The notes beneath the pieces were generated by a model. It made no database searches, was not told the origin of the DNA, and saw only the letters and a program-made list of their open reading frames with translations. A stretch of 64,000 nt of DNA. Origin: Chryseobacterium sp. SORGH_AS_0447. Lineage in GTDB: Bacteria > Bacteroidota > Bacteroidia > Flavobacteriales > Weeksellaceae. The stretch is from positions 2,970,501 through 3,034,500 of the forward strand of contig NZ_JAUTAR010000001.1 in NCBI RefSeq assembly GCF_030818695.1, written 5' to 3'. Position 1 is the stretch's first letter; each line of letters begins with the position of its first letter. The position numbers and the translations under genes are program-made. Shown piece by piece: positions 43,347 to 53,255 of the stretch.

Positions 43347-45803
43347 TTAAGGTTTCAGATCTTCAAATTTCTCATCTGCCGGAAGTATGGGCCGTACTCT
43401 TTCTGCGGTTAGCTCTTTAGGTACGGAGAATCCTGCAGTTTGCCTGATGTCCAGCGAAGAAGCACCGACCAGGATTTTATAATTTCCAGCTTCCACTACC
43501 CAGGCCGACTTTGCCGTTTCAAATGAAGCCAGATCTTTCGGGGATAAGGTCATGGTAACGGTTTCAGTCTCTCCCGGCTTCAGTTCTTTGGTTTTAGCAT
43601 ACGCTTTCAGTTCGGATACGGGTTTATCCAACGTTTTTCCCGGTGCGGAAAGGTAGAGCTCCACGACTTCTTTGCCCGAAACGTTTCCTGTGTTTTTAAC
43701 ATCTACCTTCACTTCCAATGCATTGCTAAAAGTATTTGAATTTGTTTTGATATTTGAATATGTGAAATCCGTATACGACTTGCCATAACCGAATTCAAAA
43801 GAAGGCTTCACCTTAAAAGTACTGAAATAACGGTATCCTACATAAACGCCTTCCTGATAGGTAACGTCTTTCGGATTATCTGCCGGAACTCCAGGAAAAT
43901 TTTTGGACGAAGCATGATCCGAATAATTTACCGGGAATGTCATCGTCAGTTTTCCAGAAGGATTTACTTTTCCGGAGATCACATCCGCCACGGAATGTCC
44001 GCCCTCCTGCCCCGGCTGCCAGGCCAGCAGAATGGCATCTACTTTATCTTTCCAGGAAGCCGTTTCAATAACACCGCCGATGTTGAGGATAACCACCACC
44101 TTTTTTCCTTTGGCATGGAAAGCCTTGGAAATTTTATCCAGCATTTCGATTTCTTCGGTGGCTAAATTGAAGTCGTTTTCCACCACACGGTCACCGCCTT
44201 CTCCTGAATTCCTTCCTAACGTGACAAAGGCAATGGCTGAAGTTTCGGCTTTTTCAGCAATAAATGCATCATCCATTTTCATTTCGGGAAGCCTTTCAGG
44301 CAGCGCCAGGATCCCTCTTTTCTTCCGTTTCTCTTTTTCGGCAGCCGCTTCTTTTTCCGCGTAAGGCTTATAGAGACCTACCAGTTCTTGATCGAGCTGA
44401 TAGCCTGCGGAGGTAAGGCCTTCCAACAGGGAAACAGTATGCTTGTTGTTGACACTGCCGCTTCCTGTTCCGCCCGTGATCCAGGCATAAGACGTTACCC
44501 CGAATAAAGAAACTTTCTTTTGTTTTTCAGCAAAAGGCAAAGCATTTTTCTCGTTTTTCAACAATACCATTCCTTCGGCGGCGGCATTTCTCGTTATCTC
44601 CGCATTACGGCTGAGAAGCGGTTTGTTGCTGTACTGATACTGGGCAAATGTGGGCGTTTTAAAAATATATTCAAGGATTCTTTTTACATTGAGATCAGCC
44701 GTTTCCCGCGATACCTTTCCTGAATTCAGCGCTTCCAGCAAAACCTTTTTCTGGGCAGGAATTCCGGGCATTAGTAGATCGTTGCCGGCATTCATCTGTT
44801 TTACAACATCAGAAATTCCTCCTGTCCTGATGGATTCAAATCCCGGGAAACCGCCGAACCAGTCGGTCATCACGATTCCTTTGAAGCCCCATTCATTTCT
44901 TAATACCTCGGTCAGCAGATCTTTGGAATCGGAAGTATAAACACCGTTCACCTTATTGTAAGAAGACATCACTGTCCATGGCTGGGATTCCTTAACAGCA
45001 ATTTCGAAATTTCTGAGATACAGCTCCCGCATCGCCCTTTCGGAGACGTGGGCGTTGATGGTAAGACGATTGGTTTCCTCGTTATTGGCTGCAAAATGCT
45101 TGATGGACGTTCCGACTCCCTGAGACTGGATTCCGTTCACTATGGCAGCAGCCGTTTTTCCCGAGATCAGCGGATCTTCGGAATAATACTCAAAATTCCT
45201 CCCGTTAAGCGGGTTTCTCTGGATGTTTAAGGCAGGGGCAAGAAGGACGTCGACGCCATACTCCTTTACTTCATTCCCCATCGCCTTTCCTACTTCTTTC
45301 AGCAGTGCCGTGTTCCATGTGGAAGCCAGTGCCGTTCCTACGGGAAATGCGGTAGCATAATAGGTCTGGGAATCATTCGTACGGGTTGGGGCAATCCTCA
45401 GTCCGGCAGGTCCGTCCGCCACGACCGTAGCAGGAATTCCGAATCTTTCCAGAGAAGCGGTTCCGCCGGCTGCACCAGGAACCAGCCCTTGTTTTGAATC
45501 TCCTACCGGACCGGTGAGCACTTCAATTCCCGGCATCCCGGTTCCGATCAGAAGCTCCGCTTTTTCAGCATTAGTCATCTGCCGGATGATCGCATCGATT
45601 CGTTTATCTACCGCAAGCCTGGTATCTTCCCAAACATCCAGCTTACCGTTTTTATTCAGGTCCTTAAATATTTTTCCGTCAACAGTAACCGTCGGATTAT
45701 TCTGTGCTTTTACAAAAGGCGATGCCGCCACCAAAGCAAGAAACAGCCCCGAGTACTTTGCTTTCCGGGAAAACTGCAATAAGGTTAATCTATTCTTCTT
45801 CAT
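43347..45803 (-). CDS. Glycoside hydrolase family 3 beta-glycosidase (BglX-like)
   Basis: 818 aa with signal peptide (ends FVKAQ). A short EF-hand-like insert DLNKNGKLDVWED (48-60) precedes the GH3 N-terminal TIM barrel; nucleophile D314 in GIVMTDWFGG; substrate residues in GTSIKHFAANNEE. The second alpha/beta domain (about 395-640) and a fibronectin III-like C-terminal domain (about 700-790, DVKNTGNVSGKEVVELYL) complete the BglX plan. Hydrolyses terminal beta-linked glucose or xylose in the periplasm. Ends 9 bp from the start of the MFS side and starts 9 bp after the esterase gene, so one transcript with it. Confidence 0.92.
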   Translation of the reverse strand: MKKNRLTLLQFSRKAKYSGLFLALVAASPFVKAQNNPTVTVDGKIFKDLNKNGKLDVWEDTRLAVDKRIDAIIRQMTNAEKAELLIGTGMPGIEVLTGPVGDSKQGLVPGAAGGTASLERFGIPATVVADGPAGLRIAPTRTNDSQTYYATAFPVGTALASTWNTALLKEVGKAMGNEVKEYGVDVLLAPALNIQRNPLNGRNFEYYSEDPLISGKTAAAIVNGIQSQGVGTSIKHFAANNEETNRLTINAHVSERAMRELYLRNFEIAVKESQPWTVMSSYNKVNGVYTSDSKDLLTEVLRNEWGFKGIVMTDWFGGFPGFESIRTGGISDVVKQMNAGNDLLMPGIPAQKKVLLEALNSGKVSRETADLNVKRILEYIFKTPTFAQYQYSNKPLLSRNAEITRNAAAEGMVLLKNEKNALPFAEKQKKVSLFGVTSYAWITGGTGSGSVNNKHTVSLLEGLTSAGYQLDQELVGLYKPYAEKEAAAEKEKRKKRGILALPERLPEMKMDDAFIAEKAETSAIAFVTLGRNSGEGGDRVVENDFNLATEEIEMLDKISKAFHAKGKKVVVILNIGGVIETASWKDKVDAILLAWQPGQEGGHSVADVISGKVNPSGKLTMTFPVNYSDHASSKNFPGVPADNPKDVTYQEGVYVGYRYFSTFKVKPSFEFGYGKSYTDFTYSNIKTNSNTFSNALEVKVDVKNTGNVSGKEVVELYLSAPGKTLDKPVSELKAYAKTKELKPGETETVTMTLSPKDLASFETAKSAWVVEAGNYKILVGASSLDIRQTAGFSVPKELTAERVRPILPADEKFEDLKP

Positions 45804-45812
45804 GTTGTTCTC

Positions 45813-46688
45813 CTATAAAAATTTATGAAACTTTAGCCAGTCCAGATATACATCAGACCATTGGTCTACAGGAAGATTCTGTTTACCCATTCCGAAACCG
45901 TGGCCTCCTTTTTCATAAATATGAAGCTCTGCGGGCTGTCCGGCTTCCTGCCACTTGCTGTACAGCAAAACCGATTTCGGCGCCAGCTTCAGCTGGTCAT
46001 CGCTTGCCGCACAGATAAACAGGGGAAGCGGGGATGTTGGAATGGCCGTATCCAGGATTTCACGGCTTGGACCTCCGTAAATGGATGCTGCAAAATTGGG
46101 GATCGTGGAAGCGTCCTTGCTGTGAAAAACACTTTCCAGAATAACACTGGCTCCGGCCGAAAAACCGATCACACCCAGTTTTTCAGGATTGATCTTCAGC
46201 TCTCCGGCATGAGTTCTGATGTAGGAAATCGCCGTTCTGATATCATTTCCTGCCATTTCTTTGATGGGCGCTGTCCGGGTATCGAAATCAACCCTGTTCT
46301 TAATGTTGTCCATCATTTCCTTTGCCGGGTCGTTGGATTTGGTTTCCAACAGCCTGTATTTTAAAACCACAGCCGTAATTCCGTTTTCAGCCAGCTTTTT
46401 GGCCATCTCGATTCCTTCGCGGTTGATGGATAAACTCTGGAATCCGCCGCCGGGAGCAATCACGATCACGGTTCCGTTGGCTTTGGATTTATCAGCCTCA
46501 AAAAGAAGCATGGACGGTTGCGTAACATTATAAACAACTTCGGTTTTAAAAGGCTGGCTGAATTGCTGCGCTTCTTTCTGTGTCCAGTTTTCTGTTCCGG
46601 GTGCTTTTCCCTGGTACAATGGAATGGTCTTCTGGGCATGCACTGCCAGACCGGCAAAAAATAATCCTGCTATGATGAATTTTTTCAT
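45813..46688 (-). CDS. Secreted alpha/beta-hydrolase, esterase/BD-FAE-like
   Basis: 291 aa with signal peptide (ends AVHAQ). VIVIAPGGGFQSLSINREG forms the oxyanion hole in place of HGGG; nucleophile S177 in GVIGFSAGAS; catalytic His in YEKGGHGFGMG near residue 270. Members of this group remove acetyl or feruloyl groups from plant polysaccharides, which fits the two GH3 enzymes around it. Downstream gene starts after 9 bp. A 13-bp inverted repeat lies just upstream. Confidence 0.88.
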   Translation of the reverse strand: MKKFIIAGLFFAGLAVHAQKTIPLYQGKAPGTENWTQKEAQQFSQPFKTEVVYNVTQPSMLLFEADKSKANGTVIVIAPGGGFQSLSINREGIEMAKKLAENGITAVVLKYRLLETKSNDPAKEMMDNIKNRVDFDTRTAPIKEMAGNDIRTAISYIRTHAGELKINPEKLGVIGFSAGASVILESVFHSKDASTIPNFAASIYGGPSREILDTAIPTSPLPLFICAASDDQLKLAPKSVLLYSKWQEAGQPAELHIYEKGGHGFGMGKQNLPVDQWSDVYLDWLKFHKFL

Positions 46689-46774
46689 TTTTAAATATTT
46701 TGTTTTACGTTCTGATTTTTTTTAATCTTAAATTATTTAACTCTAATTATAACCAACCGATTGGTTCATTGTTA

Positions 46775-46831
46775 AAAGTCACAAAAGATGCCGGGATTGA
46801 TGCTCACGATATAATTAACTTTTGTGACTTT
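46775..46831. repeat. 13-bp perfect inverted repeat between esterase and GH3 genes
   Basis: AAAGTCACAAAAG (46775-46787) is perfectly complemented by CTTTTGTGACTTT (46819-46831), with a 31-nt spacer. The word CTTTTGTGACTTTTGTGG also occurs near 41553. Could be a regulatory or mRNA-processing hairpin that sets different levels for the genes on either side. Confidence 0.55.
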
Positions 46832-46890
46832 CATAATTAAATTTAAATGAGTTTAGTCAAGCTCCTCCTAAATGCATAATCTGCAGAAGG

Positions 46891-49182
46891 CTACTTTTTG
46901 TACTTTTCTGTTCTGGCATCTTTAATGACACCGGACCAGTTCATTCCGTATCCGAAATCATACGAATGACCTTCGGAATCTTTATGCACTTCCACGTCGT
47001 AAGGTACATCTTCTTTCTGTTTTTCCACGGTGGCCATATCAGCCGGCATCTGAAGCGGAAGCAGCCCGGAAGGTTCATACTTCCCGGTAACAATGTCTAC
47101 TACGGCCTGATTGGAAACATTGAAGTTCATGAGAATCGCATCGGCATGTTTTTCAAATTCATTGAAAATCATCGGTTTTGAAGCGGTAACAGAAACAACC
47201 ACAGGTTTTCCGTTCATGGCTTTGTAGGTATTTTCAATCGTTAAAAGGTCTGTAAAGTTGGCAGCTGTAGACGTTTTATTTTTAAATGAGCGGTCATGCA
47301 CGTTCGGCGCTACTACAGGGTCTCCTGCTGCAATACTTTTTTCCCTGGCTTCGGTGGCCGTGTAGGTTTTGTACTGAAGGGAAATCGGAAGATAACCGTT
47401 TCCGCCTTCTGCCGCATCAATATCGCTGTAACCGCCTTCTTCGCTGTGCGGACTTTTCACAAAAACCAATGCGAAATCTGCTTTGGAAGGATCTTCCGTT
47501 ACGTTATAATGTTTCTTGATTTTTTCGATATCTACAGGATATTCCAGTGAAGGAGCCGTGTAAACACCCCACCAGTTGAATGTTGCCGGAGAATATCTTT
47601 TGGGGATGTACACTGTTTTCCTTTCTTTTACAGGCAGCACTCTACCTTTGTTCTTCAGCATTACAATCGATTTTACCTGGGCTTCGTAACCGGCTTTCAT
47701 AAACTCCGGATTACCCACAGTCTTCACCGTTTCTTCTACATTTACATACGGATTTTCAAACAGCCCCGTTCTGAAAAAATTTCTCAGCAAACGGACTGCA
47801 GACTGTTCGAAACGGTTTCGCATATATTGTTCTCCGTGCTCTTTCACACCCATTTTGTACGCTTCCAGCACCGGACCTTTATCATTATTTCCTCCGAATT
47901 GGTCAACCCCCGCTTCCAGGACTTTGTAGTGGCGTTCTGCAATGGATAATTTTTCAGCCCCCCAAGGTTTTCCGGCAAAGCCTCCCGGTGTTTTCGGTTC
48001 GTCTGCGGTTATCAGCCAGTCGGTACAAACCACCCCGTCGTATTTATATTTTCCGCGGAGCAGATCAGTGATCAGGTATTTGCTGTATCCGTTTCCTACG
48101 TTTTCACCGTTTTTCGTATCCTGGTTAAAACTGATCGTATAATAAGGCATCACAGCCGATGCTTCTTTGGTTCCTCCGCTTAATTTGAAAGCGCCTTCCG
48201 TGAAAGGCTTTACATGATTCTGGAAATTATTGCCCGGATAGACTGCAAATTTACCCATTGCCCAGTGGCCGTCGCGGCCGCCTTCTTCAGGTCCTCCGCC
48301 CGGCCAGTGCTTGACCATCGCATTTACACTTTTGTTTCCCCAGCCGTTTTTGCTGCCGGATGTGGTTTGGAAACCATCGATATAACCTCTTGCCATATCT
48401 GCCGTAAGATCAGGACTTTCGCTGAAAACATAAGCGATCCTGTACCAACGGGGTTCAGTACCCAAGTCGATCTGCGGCGACAGTGCTGTTGAAATTCCTA
48501 AAGCTCTGTATTCCTGAGCGGCGATATGCCCGAACTTTTTCACCAGTTCCGGATCGAAGGTAGCGCCCATAGCCAGCCCGTCCGGCCAGAGGGAAATCTG
48601 CCCTCCTGCGCCTTCGTTGAACTCTGCGGTTACCGTTGCAGAATGCCTTGGATCCGTACTGTTGTTGGCAGGAATTCCCAATCCGAGACCTTCGATGTAA
48701 GCCTGGATATTGTTGCTCCATCGGGCGGCAACTTCAGGAGATTCTACCGTAGTTACCAAAACGTGGCGAAGATGGTCTTCCTTTAAAAACTTCTTCTGCT
48801 GATCCGTTAAGTCATACGCTTTGGCACCACTTTCCTTATACAGCATCCCGTTGTATTTTCCTGCTCTGATACCCTCTGCAGCTGCAGGAACCGACTGGTG
48901 CCCGCTATACAGCATGAGCCCGGCAATCTGTTCTACCGACATTTTTGATGCAAGATCTTTTGCCCGTTCATCCACCGGAAGCCTCCAGTCTTCATATCTA
49001 TCGAGCTTACCGTTTCGGTTTAAATCCTTAAATTTTTTCCCGCCTACCGTCAGAATTTGTACTCCGGATTCAGGAGAATATCCTAACGTTGGTCCTTTTG
49101 CATTGGTCACCGTTGTGAAATTCTGGGAAAATGCGGTGATTCCTAAGAATAAGGTGGCAATATTATATACTGATTTTTTCAT
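46891..49182 (-). CDS. Glycoside hydrolase family 3 enzyme, second type
   Basis: 763 aa with signal peptide (ends AFSQ). An EF-hand-like segment DLNRNGKLDRYEDWRLPVDERA (53-74) leads into the barrel; VKHWPGGGPEEGGRDGHW is the GH3 KH region of this subtype; nucleophile D388 in VVCTDW. It is only distantly similar to the other GH3 gene here and probably has a different bond specificity (glucosidase or xylosidase). Follows the receptor gene after 10 bp. Confidence 0.9.
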   Translation of the reverse strand: MKKSVYNIATLFLGITAFSQNFTTVTNAKGPTLGYSPESGVQILTVGGKKFKDLNRNGKLDRYEDWRLPVDERAKDLASKMSVEQIAGLMLYSGHQSVPAAAEGIRAGKYNGMLYKESGAKAYDLTDQQKKFLKEDHLRHVLVTTVESPEVAARWSNNIQAYIEGLGLGIPANNSTDPRHSATVTAEFNEGAGGQISLWPDGLAMGATFDPELVKKFGHIAAQEYRALGISTALSPQIDLGTEPRWYRIAYVFSESPDLTADMARGYIDGFQTTSGSKNGWGNKSVNAMVKHWPGGGPEEGGRDGHWAMGKFAVYPGNNFQNHVKPFTEGAFKLSGGTKEASAVMPYYTISFNQDTKNGENVGNGYSKYLITDLLRGKYKYDGVVCTDWLITADEPKTPGGFAGKPWGAEKLSIAERHYKVLEAGVDQFGGNNDKGPVLEAYKMGVKEHGEQYMRNRFEQSAVRLLRNFFRTGLFENPYVNVEETVKTVGNPEFMKAGYEAQVKSIVMLKNKGRVLPVKERKTVYIPKRYSPATFNWWGVYTAPSLEYPVDIEKIKKHYNVTEDPSKADFALVFVKSPHSEEGGYSDIDAAEGGNGYLPISLQYKTYTATEAREKSIAAGDPVVAPNVHDRSFKNKTSTAANFTDLLTIENTYKAMNGKPVVVSVTASKPMIFNEFEKHADAILMNFNVSNQAVVDIVTGKYEPSGLLPLQMPADMATVEKQKEDVPYDVEVHKDSEGHSYDFGYGMNWSGVIKDARTEKYKK

Positions 49183-49192
49183 TTTTTACTTT

Positions 49193-51460
49193 TTAAAAAT
49201 TAAAGCTTACGGAAAACTGACCTGTTAATGGCATAATGTATGTTCCGGTCAACAGTTTGCCGTAGTACGGGCTTGCATCGGTAATGAGCTCTGCACCGTT
49301 GATGGTTCCACTGGCTCCTCGCTGGTTAAGGAAGTTGATGACCGTTGCACCAATGTTGATATTTTTATTAACCGTATAACTCACGCCACCGAAAGTTTCC
49401 CATCTCGGAGCAAAATAAAGCGCGTTTGTTAGGTTCGCGTACTGCTTGGAAAAGTATCTGAAACTTGCCCAGAATCTCCATTTATCAACGGTATAGCTTG
49501 GATCGATTTCCATCAACACTTTAGCAACACCTAACACGTTGTTGTCACTGTAATCGTAATCTTTTCCGAACGCATTGAAATTAAATTTCTTATAAACCGG
49601 ATTTTGGAATGTCACCAGATAATGTAAATTGAATCCTTTGAAAGGTTTTACCACGAAATCGGTTGTCCAACCTAACGTCTGAATATCGTAATAAACGGTT
49701 GCAACCTGTGCCTGGGAGCTGTTAGCAGGATTTACAAGGTTGTATCTGTTTAGGTTATTATTTTTTTTCAGATAGGTCGCCTGTGAAATAAGCTGGATCC
49801 AGTTGGTGTTCCAGAAAACTCCGAATGCGCCAAGCGGACTTTTGATTTTATTGGTGTTTGGTTCAAAAGCCTGAGAATAACTTTCAAGCCTTCTGTTTTC
49901 TTCGGTATACAGGAAGTTCGCTAAAACCCCGAAATTCTTCGTGATGTTGTACGTCGCATTCAGACTTCCGGCAATCTGGAAGAAGCTTTTATTGATCTGA
50001 TCAAACTGATTGGCATTGGTAAAGCTGAAACCGACAGTTCTCGGCGTCAACGAATATTCGCCGTCAAGGACGTGGTTTCTTAAATGCAGACCGTAGCTCA
50101 AATTAAAGTTGTCCGTTACTTTCCATTCATCGGTACCGTAAACCGAAAGCTTGTTTTCTGTTCCGCTATGATATTCTCCGCCTGCATTGTAGTTATAGAA
50201 ACCGTCGGCATCCGTATTCGGCCCAATTAATCGCTGCGGCTGCGGTTCCACACTCTGGAAGAAGAAAGCACGGTTGGATGTGAATTGGTCTACGTGGTAA
50301 AACTGTTCCAACACGCCGAATGTTACGTTATGATCTCCCAACTGTTTGTTTAGAGAAAAACGTCCTGCAATGTTGGTAATCGGAGTTTCCGGCGTATACA
50401 TACCAAGAATTGTTCCTACAGGTCCGGAATAAGCCTGACCGTTGGAAGCCAACGTATATCCTGCTGCAGAATCAGCGTTGAAGATGCTCAAAGGAATCAT
50501 ATTGGACATTTTTGCCTTAGCAAAATGAGCTCTTGTCGAAAACTTAAAATTCCAGCCATTGTTTAACAGATAGTTACCAAAAACATCAATGTTGTGCGAG
50601 GTGGTCCTGTTATCATTTCCGCTCATCGATCTCCAGGAATATTCTCCTGTAAGGATATCTTTGATTTTCATCTGGCCGTCTCTCACGACGTAAGAATCCC
50701 GTCCGATTTTGAAATTGTCAAGCTCTGTCACTTTTCCTTCAGGCCCGTACTGGAAAACGGCATAATTGGTGATGCTGTACGAATCCGCGTATTTGTATAA
50801 AACCGAAATTTTACCCTTGTCATTATTAAAATACTTGGTTACGCCAGCGCGGAATATCTTGGTTTCATCGGCATTTCTTGCAAAGCCTAATTTGTAGGTA
50901 CTCGGATCAAAATTGGCAAAAGCACCTACCGTGTAAGTCCATCCGTTTTTAGAAACCGGTCCCGAAGCATTGACATCGCACTGCAGCCAGCCGAAAGTAC
51001 TCGTCGTCAATTTACCTTTCAGCTTAAAATCTTTGGTCCCTGTTTGTGAATAGGAATTCACGGCAAAACCGAGGTCGCCCATGGTATTGGCCAGCTGATC
51101 CATTTTCAATAATCCTGTTTTCTCCAGACCGACACTTTGTCTCCATGTTTTATTCGGAAGCTCGGGCCAGAAGAAATAAACGGCCGGAAGGTCGTTTTCC
51201 AGAATGGTGATTCCGCCTACGGTTGAAGGCAAACCGATATTCACATCCCGCGGACTTGTATTGTTGGCCGCGTTCAGCATTACGTTTCTGTTGTTATCCT
51301 CTTTTGAAGATGTTGTCACGGTTTTAACACCCTCTTCCTGTTTAACTACAGCATTCACTGCATTTTTAACAGCCAGCGTATCGGTCTTTTCCTGACCGAA
51401 AGCCACAGCAAAGGAAAACATCATTCCCAATGCTGAAATTTTTAAAGTTAATTTTCTCAT
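49193..51460 (-). CDS. TonB-dependent-type outer-membrane receptor
   Basis: 755 aa with signal peptide (ends AVAFGQ). A plug-like N-terminal part (about 60-165, TVGGITILENDLPAVYFFWPELPN...) is followed by about 22 amphipathic strands ending in the aromatic GQFSVSFNF typical of outer-membrane barrels. It lacks the CarboxypepD-like N-terminal domain of classical SusC and no SusD gene is next to it, so it is a receptor of the non-Sus type. First gene of the glycoside cluster and presumably imports the oligosaccharide that the GH3 enzymes cut. Confidence 0.82.
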   Translation of the reverse strand: MRKLTLKISALGMMFSFAVAFGQEKTDTLAVKNAVNAVVKQEEGVKTVTTSSKEDNNRNVMLNAANNTSPRDVNIGLPSTVGGITILENDLPAVYFFWPELPNKTWRQSVGLEKTGLLKMDQLANTMGDLGFAVNSYSQTGTKDFKLKGKLTTSTFGWLQCDVNASGPVSKNGWTYTVGAFANFDPSTYKLGFARNADETKIFRAGVTKYFNNDKGKISVLYKYADSYSITNYAVFQYGPEGKVTELDNFKIGRDSYVVRDGQMKIKDILTGEYSWRSMSGNDNRTTSHNIDVFGNYLLNNGWNFKFSTRAHFAKAKMSNMIPLSIFNADSAAGYTLASNGQAYSGPVGTILGMYTPETPITNIAGRFSLNKQLGDHNVTFGVLEQFYHVDQFTSNRAFFFQSVEPQPQRLIGPNTDADGFYNYNAGGEYHSGTENKLSVYGTDEWKVTDNFNLSYGLHLRNHVLDGEYSLTPRTVGFSFTNANQFDQINKSFFQIAGSLNATYNITKNFGVLANFLYTEENRRLESYSQAFEPNTNKIKSPLGAFGVFWNTNWIQLISQATYLKKNNNLNRYNLVNPANSSQAQVATVYYDIQTLGWTTDFVVKPFKGFNLHYLVTFQNPVYKKFNFNAFGKDYDYSDNNVLGVAKVLMEIDPSYTVDKWRFWASFRYFSKQYANLTNALYFAPRWETFGGVSYTVNKNINIGATVINFLNQRGASGTINGAELITDASPYYGKLLTGTYIMPLTGQFSVSFNF

Positions 51461-51639
51461 CGTACAGTTAGAATAATTCTTCTTTATATTTTATATAGAT
51501 TCGTTTATTTAATCACTTTTTGCTGCTTTAGCTAAAGGCACAACAATTTCTGCATCCGAAAAATAACCGGATGGTTCTTTATGTACATTACCGGAGCATC
51601 TACTACCACCGGTTTAACCGCCAACATTTAATTTATTCA

Positions 51640-51700
51640 AGTATCATAAAAGGTATTTTACATGATACTTTTAAGGTTAGAAAATGGTCATTTTCTAACC
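51640..51700. promoter_or_regulatory. Two palindromes in the receptor-regulator divergent region
   Basis: AGTATCAT (51640-51647) pairs with ATGATACT (51662-51669). Directly after it, GGTTAGAAAATG (51675-51686) is a perfect 12-bp partner of CATTTTCTAACC (51689-51700) with a 2-nt centre. Either is a good candidate operator for the divergent Nudix-fold regulator. The rest of the 567-bp gap shows no gene. Confidence 0.55.
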
Positions 51701-52027
51701 GGATTTATACTCCGGGAAAGGAATATTTTCAGAAGTAATTTTATTTACTGTGTGCTTTATTTCAATGCTTCTATATGAAACATTACAATACTACATTCTT
51801 TCCGCCGATTTACCAAAAGAAATGTTAATTAAATGTAATATTAAATACAATCTATTCATTTTCAATTATTTATTTTTATTTTATAAAACAAAAATTCATT
51901 GATTCATATAGAAACAATAACAAATAACCGCCTAAATTTTCCCCAAAAAGTACCTCAATTGCCATTTTTTGCCCCGGTGCCGAATTTTTATCTGTACATT
52001 TGTATATCCAAGATTTTTAGCTTTTAG

Positions 52028-52777
52028 ATGGATTCCAAGCAACATATTATTAATAAATCGAATGAGGCAAAAGATATTTTTCTTCCTCATCTGTCGGCAG
52101 ATTCCGTGATTTTCGGTTTCGATCAGAATGAACTTAAAGTTTTGCTGTTGAAAATGAACTACCGTAAGCAGTGGCTTCTTCCGGGTGGCTATGTGCGAAA
52201 AGATGAAGACCTTGATGAAGCGGTGGTTAGAATTCTGAAAGACCGTGTAGGGGTAGCAGGCGTTTACCTTCAGGAGTTTGGGGTTTTCGGGAAAAAAAAC
52301 AGAAGCGAGCTGTATTTCGAGGATTTTGATGAAACACTTTTCCATAAGCAGCGATTTGTATCCGTAGGATATTATGCCCTGTTCAATCCGGATAAGGTAA
52401 GCCTGATTCCCGACGAGTTCAGTGAGACCTGCGAATGGATTTACCTCAGCAAGCTCCCTGAAATAGAACTTGCCATGGACCACCGTGAAATCATTGAAAA
52501 AGCATTGCTTACTTTAAGGGAAACCATCTCGCATAAACCCATCGGCTATAATCTTTTACCGGAAAAGTTTACGCTTTCCGAATTGCAGAAACTGTATGAA
52601 ATCATTCTGGGAAAAGAGCTTAACCGGGGAAATTTTTACCGGAAGATGAAAAATCTCGGTATTCTCACCAAACTGGATGAGAGAAGAAAAGGCGGTGCCC
52701 ACAAAGCACCGGATCTGTATTCTTTCGATGAGGAAAATTATCTACAGGCATTGGAAAACGGACTCAACAGCTGGTAA
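52028..52777 (+). CDS. Nudix-fold winged-helix transcriptional regulator (NrtR/AraR-like)
   Basis: 249 aa. N-terminal Nudix fold (about 15-150: SVIFGFDQNELKVLLLKMNYRKQWLLPGGYVRKDEDLDEAVVRILKDRVGV) and C-terminal winged helix (about 165-245: FTLSELQKLYEIILGKELNRGNFYRKMKNLGILTKLDE). In the Nudix box the catalytic REuxEE is replaced by RILKDR, so hydrolysis is unlikely and the domain probably binds a ligand. AraR of Bacteroides has this architecture and senses arabinose. Divergent from the receptor-GH3-esterase-GH3-MFS genes, it is the likely sugar-responsive regulator of that locus. Confidence 0.88.
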   Translation: MDSKQHIINKSNEAKDIFLPHLSADSVIFGFDQNELKVLLLKMNYRKQWLLPGGYVRKDEDLDEAVVRILKDRVGVAGVYLQEFGVFGKKNRSELYFEDFDETLFHKQRFVSVGYYALFNPDKVSLIPDEFSETCEWIYLSKLPEIELAMDHREIIEKALLTLRETISHKPIGYNLLPEKFTLSELQKLYEIILGKELNRGNFYRKMKNLGILTKLDERRKGGAHKAPDLYSFDEENYLQALENGLNSW

Positions 52778-52778
52778 T

Positions 52779-53255
52779 ATGAAAACAAGTGCCGGAATTT
52801 TACTGTTTAAAAGGAAAAACGAAAAATTTTTCTACTTCCTGGTTCATCCGGGCGGCCCATTTTGGAAAAATAAGGATTTGGGTGCATGGTCGATTCCGAA
52901 AGGCGAAGCATCAGAGGGCGAAAGTCTTATGGAGCGTGCGGTTACCGAATTTTACGAAGAAACAGGTAAGAAGATCAGTGGCGATTTTATCGAATTGCAA
53001 CCCGTCAGGCAAAAAGCCGGAAAGAGCGTCTATGCCTGGGCCCTGGAAAGCGATCTTGAAATGACCGGCCTTCAAAGCAATACCATTTCAATCAACTGGC
53101 CGCCAAGATCCGGCAAAACCATCGAAATCCCGGAAGTAGACCGCTGGGAATGGTTTGAATCTGAAGAGGCCATATTAAAAATCAACTCCGCTCAGTCTGA
53201 ACTAATTCTACAGCTGGAAAAACTCCTGAAATCAAACAGCAGTAATCTAACCTGA
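52779..53255 (+). CDS. Nudix hydrolase
   Basis: 158 aa from an ATG one base after the stop of the regulator, so translation is coupled. The Nudix box is GEASEGESLMERAVTEFYEETG, keeping both catalytic E-E residues (Thr for the usual Arg). MKTSAGILLFKRKNEKFFYFLVHPGGPFW is the common start of this group. The substrate is unknown (nucleoside diphosphate derivative). The last 12 codons are the beginning of a 189-bp tandem repeat that continues downstream. Confidence 0.9.
   Translation: MKTSAGILLFKRKNEKFFYFLVHPGGPFWKNKDLGAWSIPKGEASEGESLMERAVTEFYEETGKKISGDFIELQPVRQKAGKSVYAWALESDLEMTGLQSNTISINWPPRSGKTIEIPEVDRWEWFESEEAILKINSAQSELILQLEKLLKSNSSNLT

Noticed and set aside
51932..52483. 183-codon minus frame opposite the Nudix-fold regulator
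   Set aside because: Antisense shadow; the + frame has clear Nudix and winged-helix patterns.
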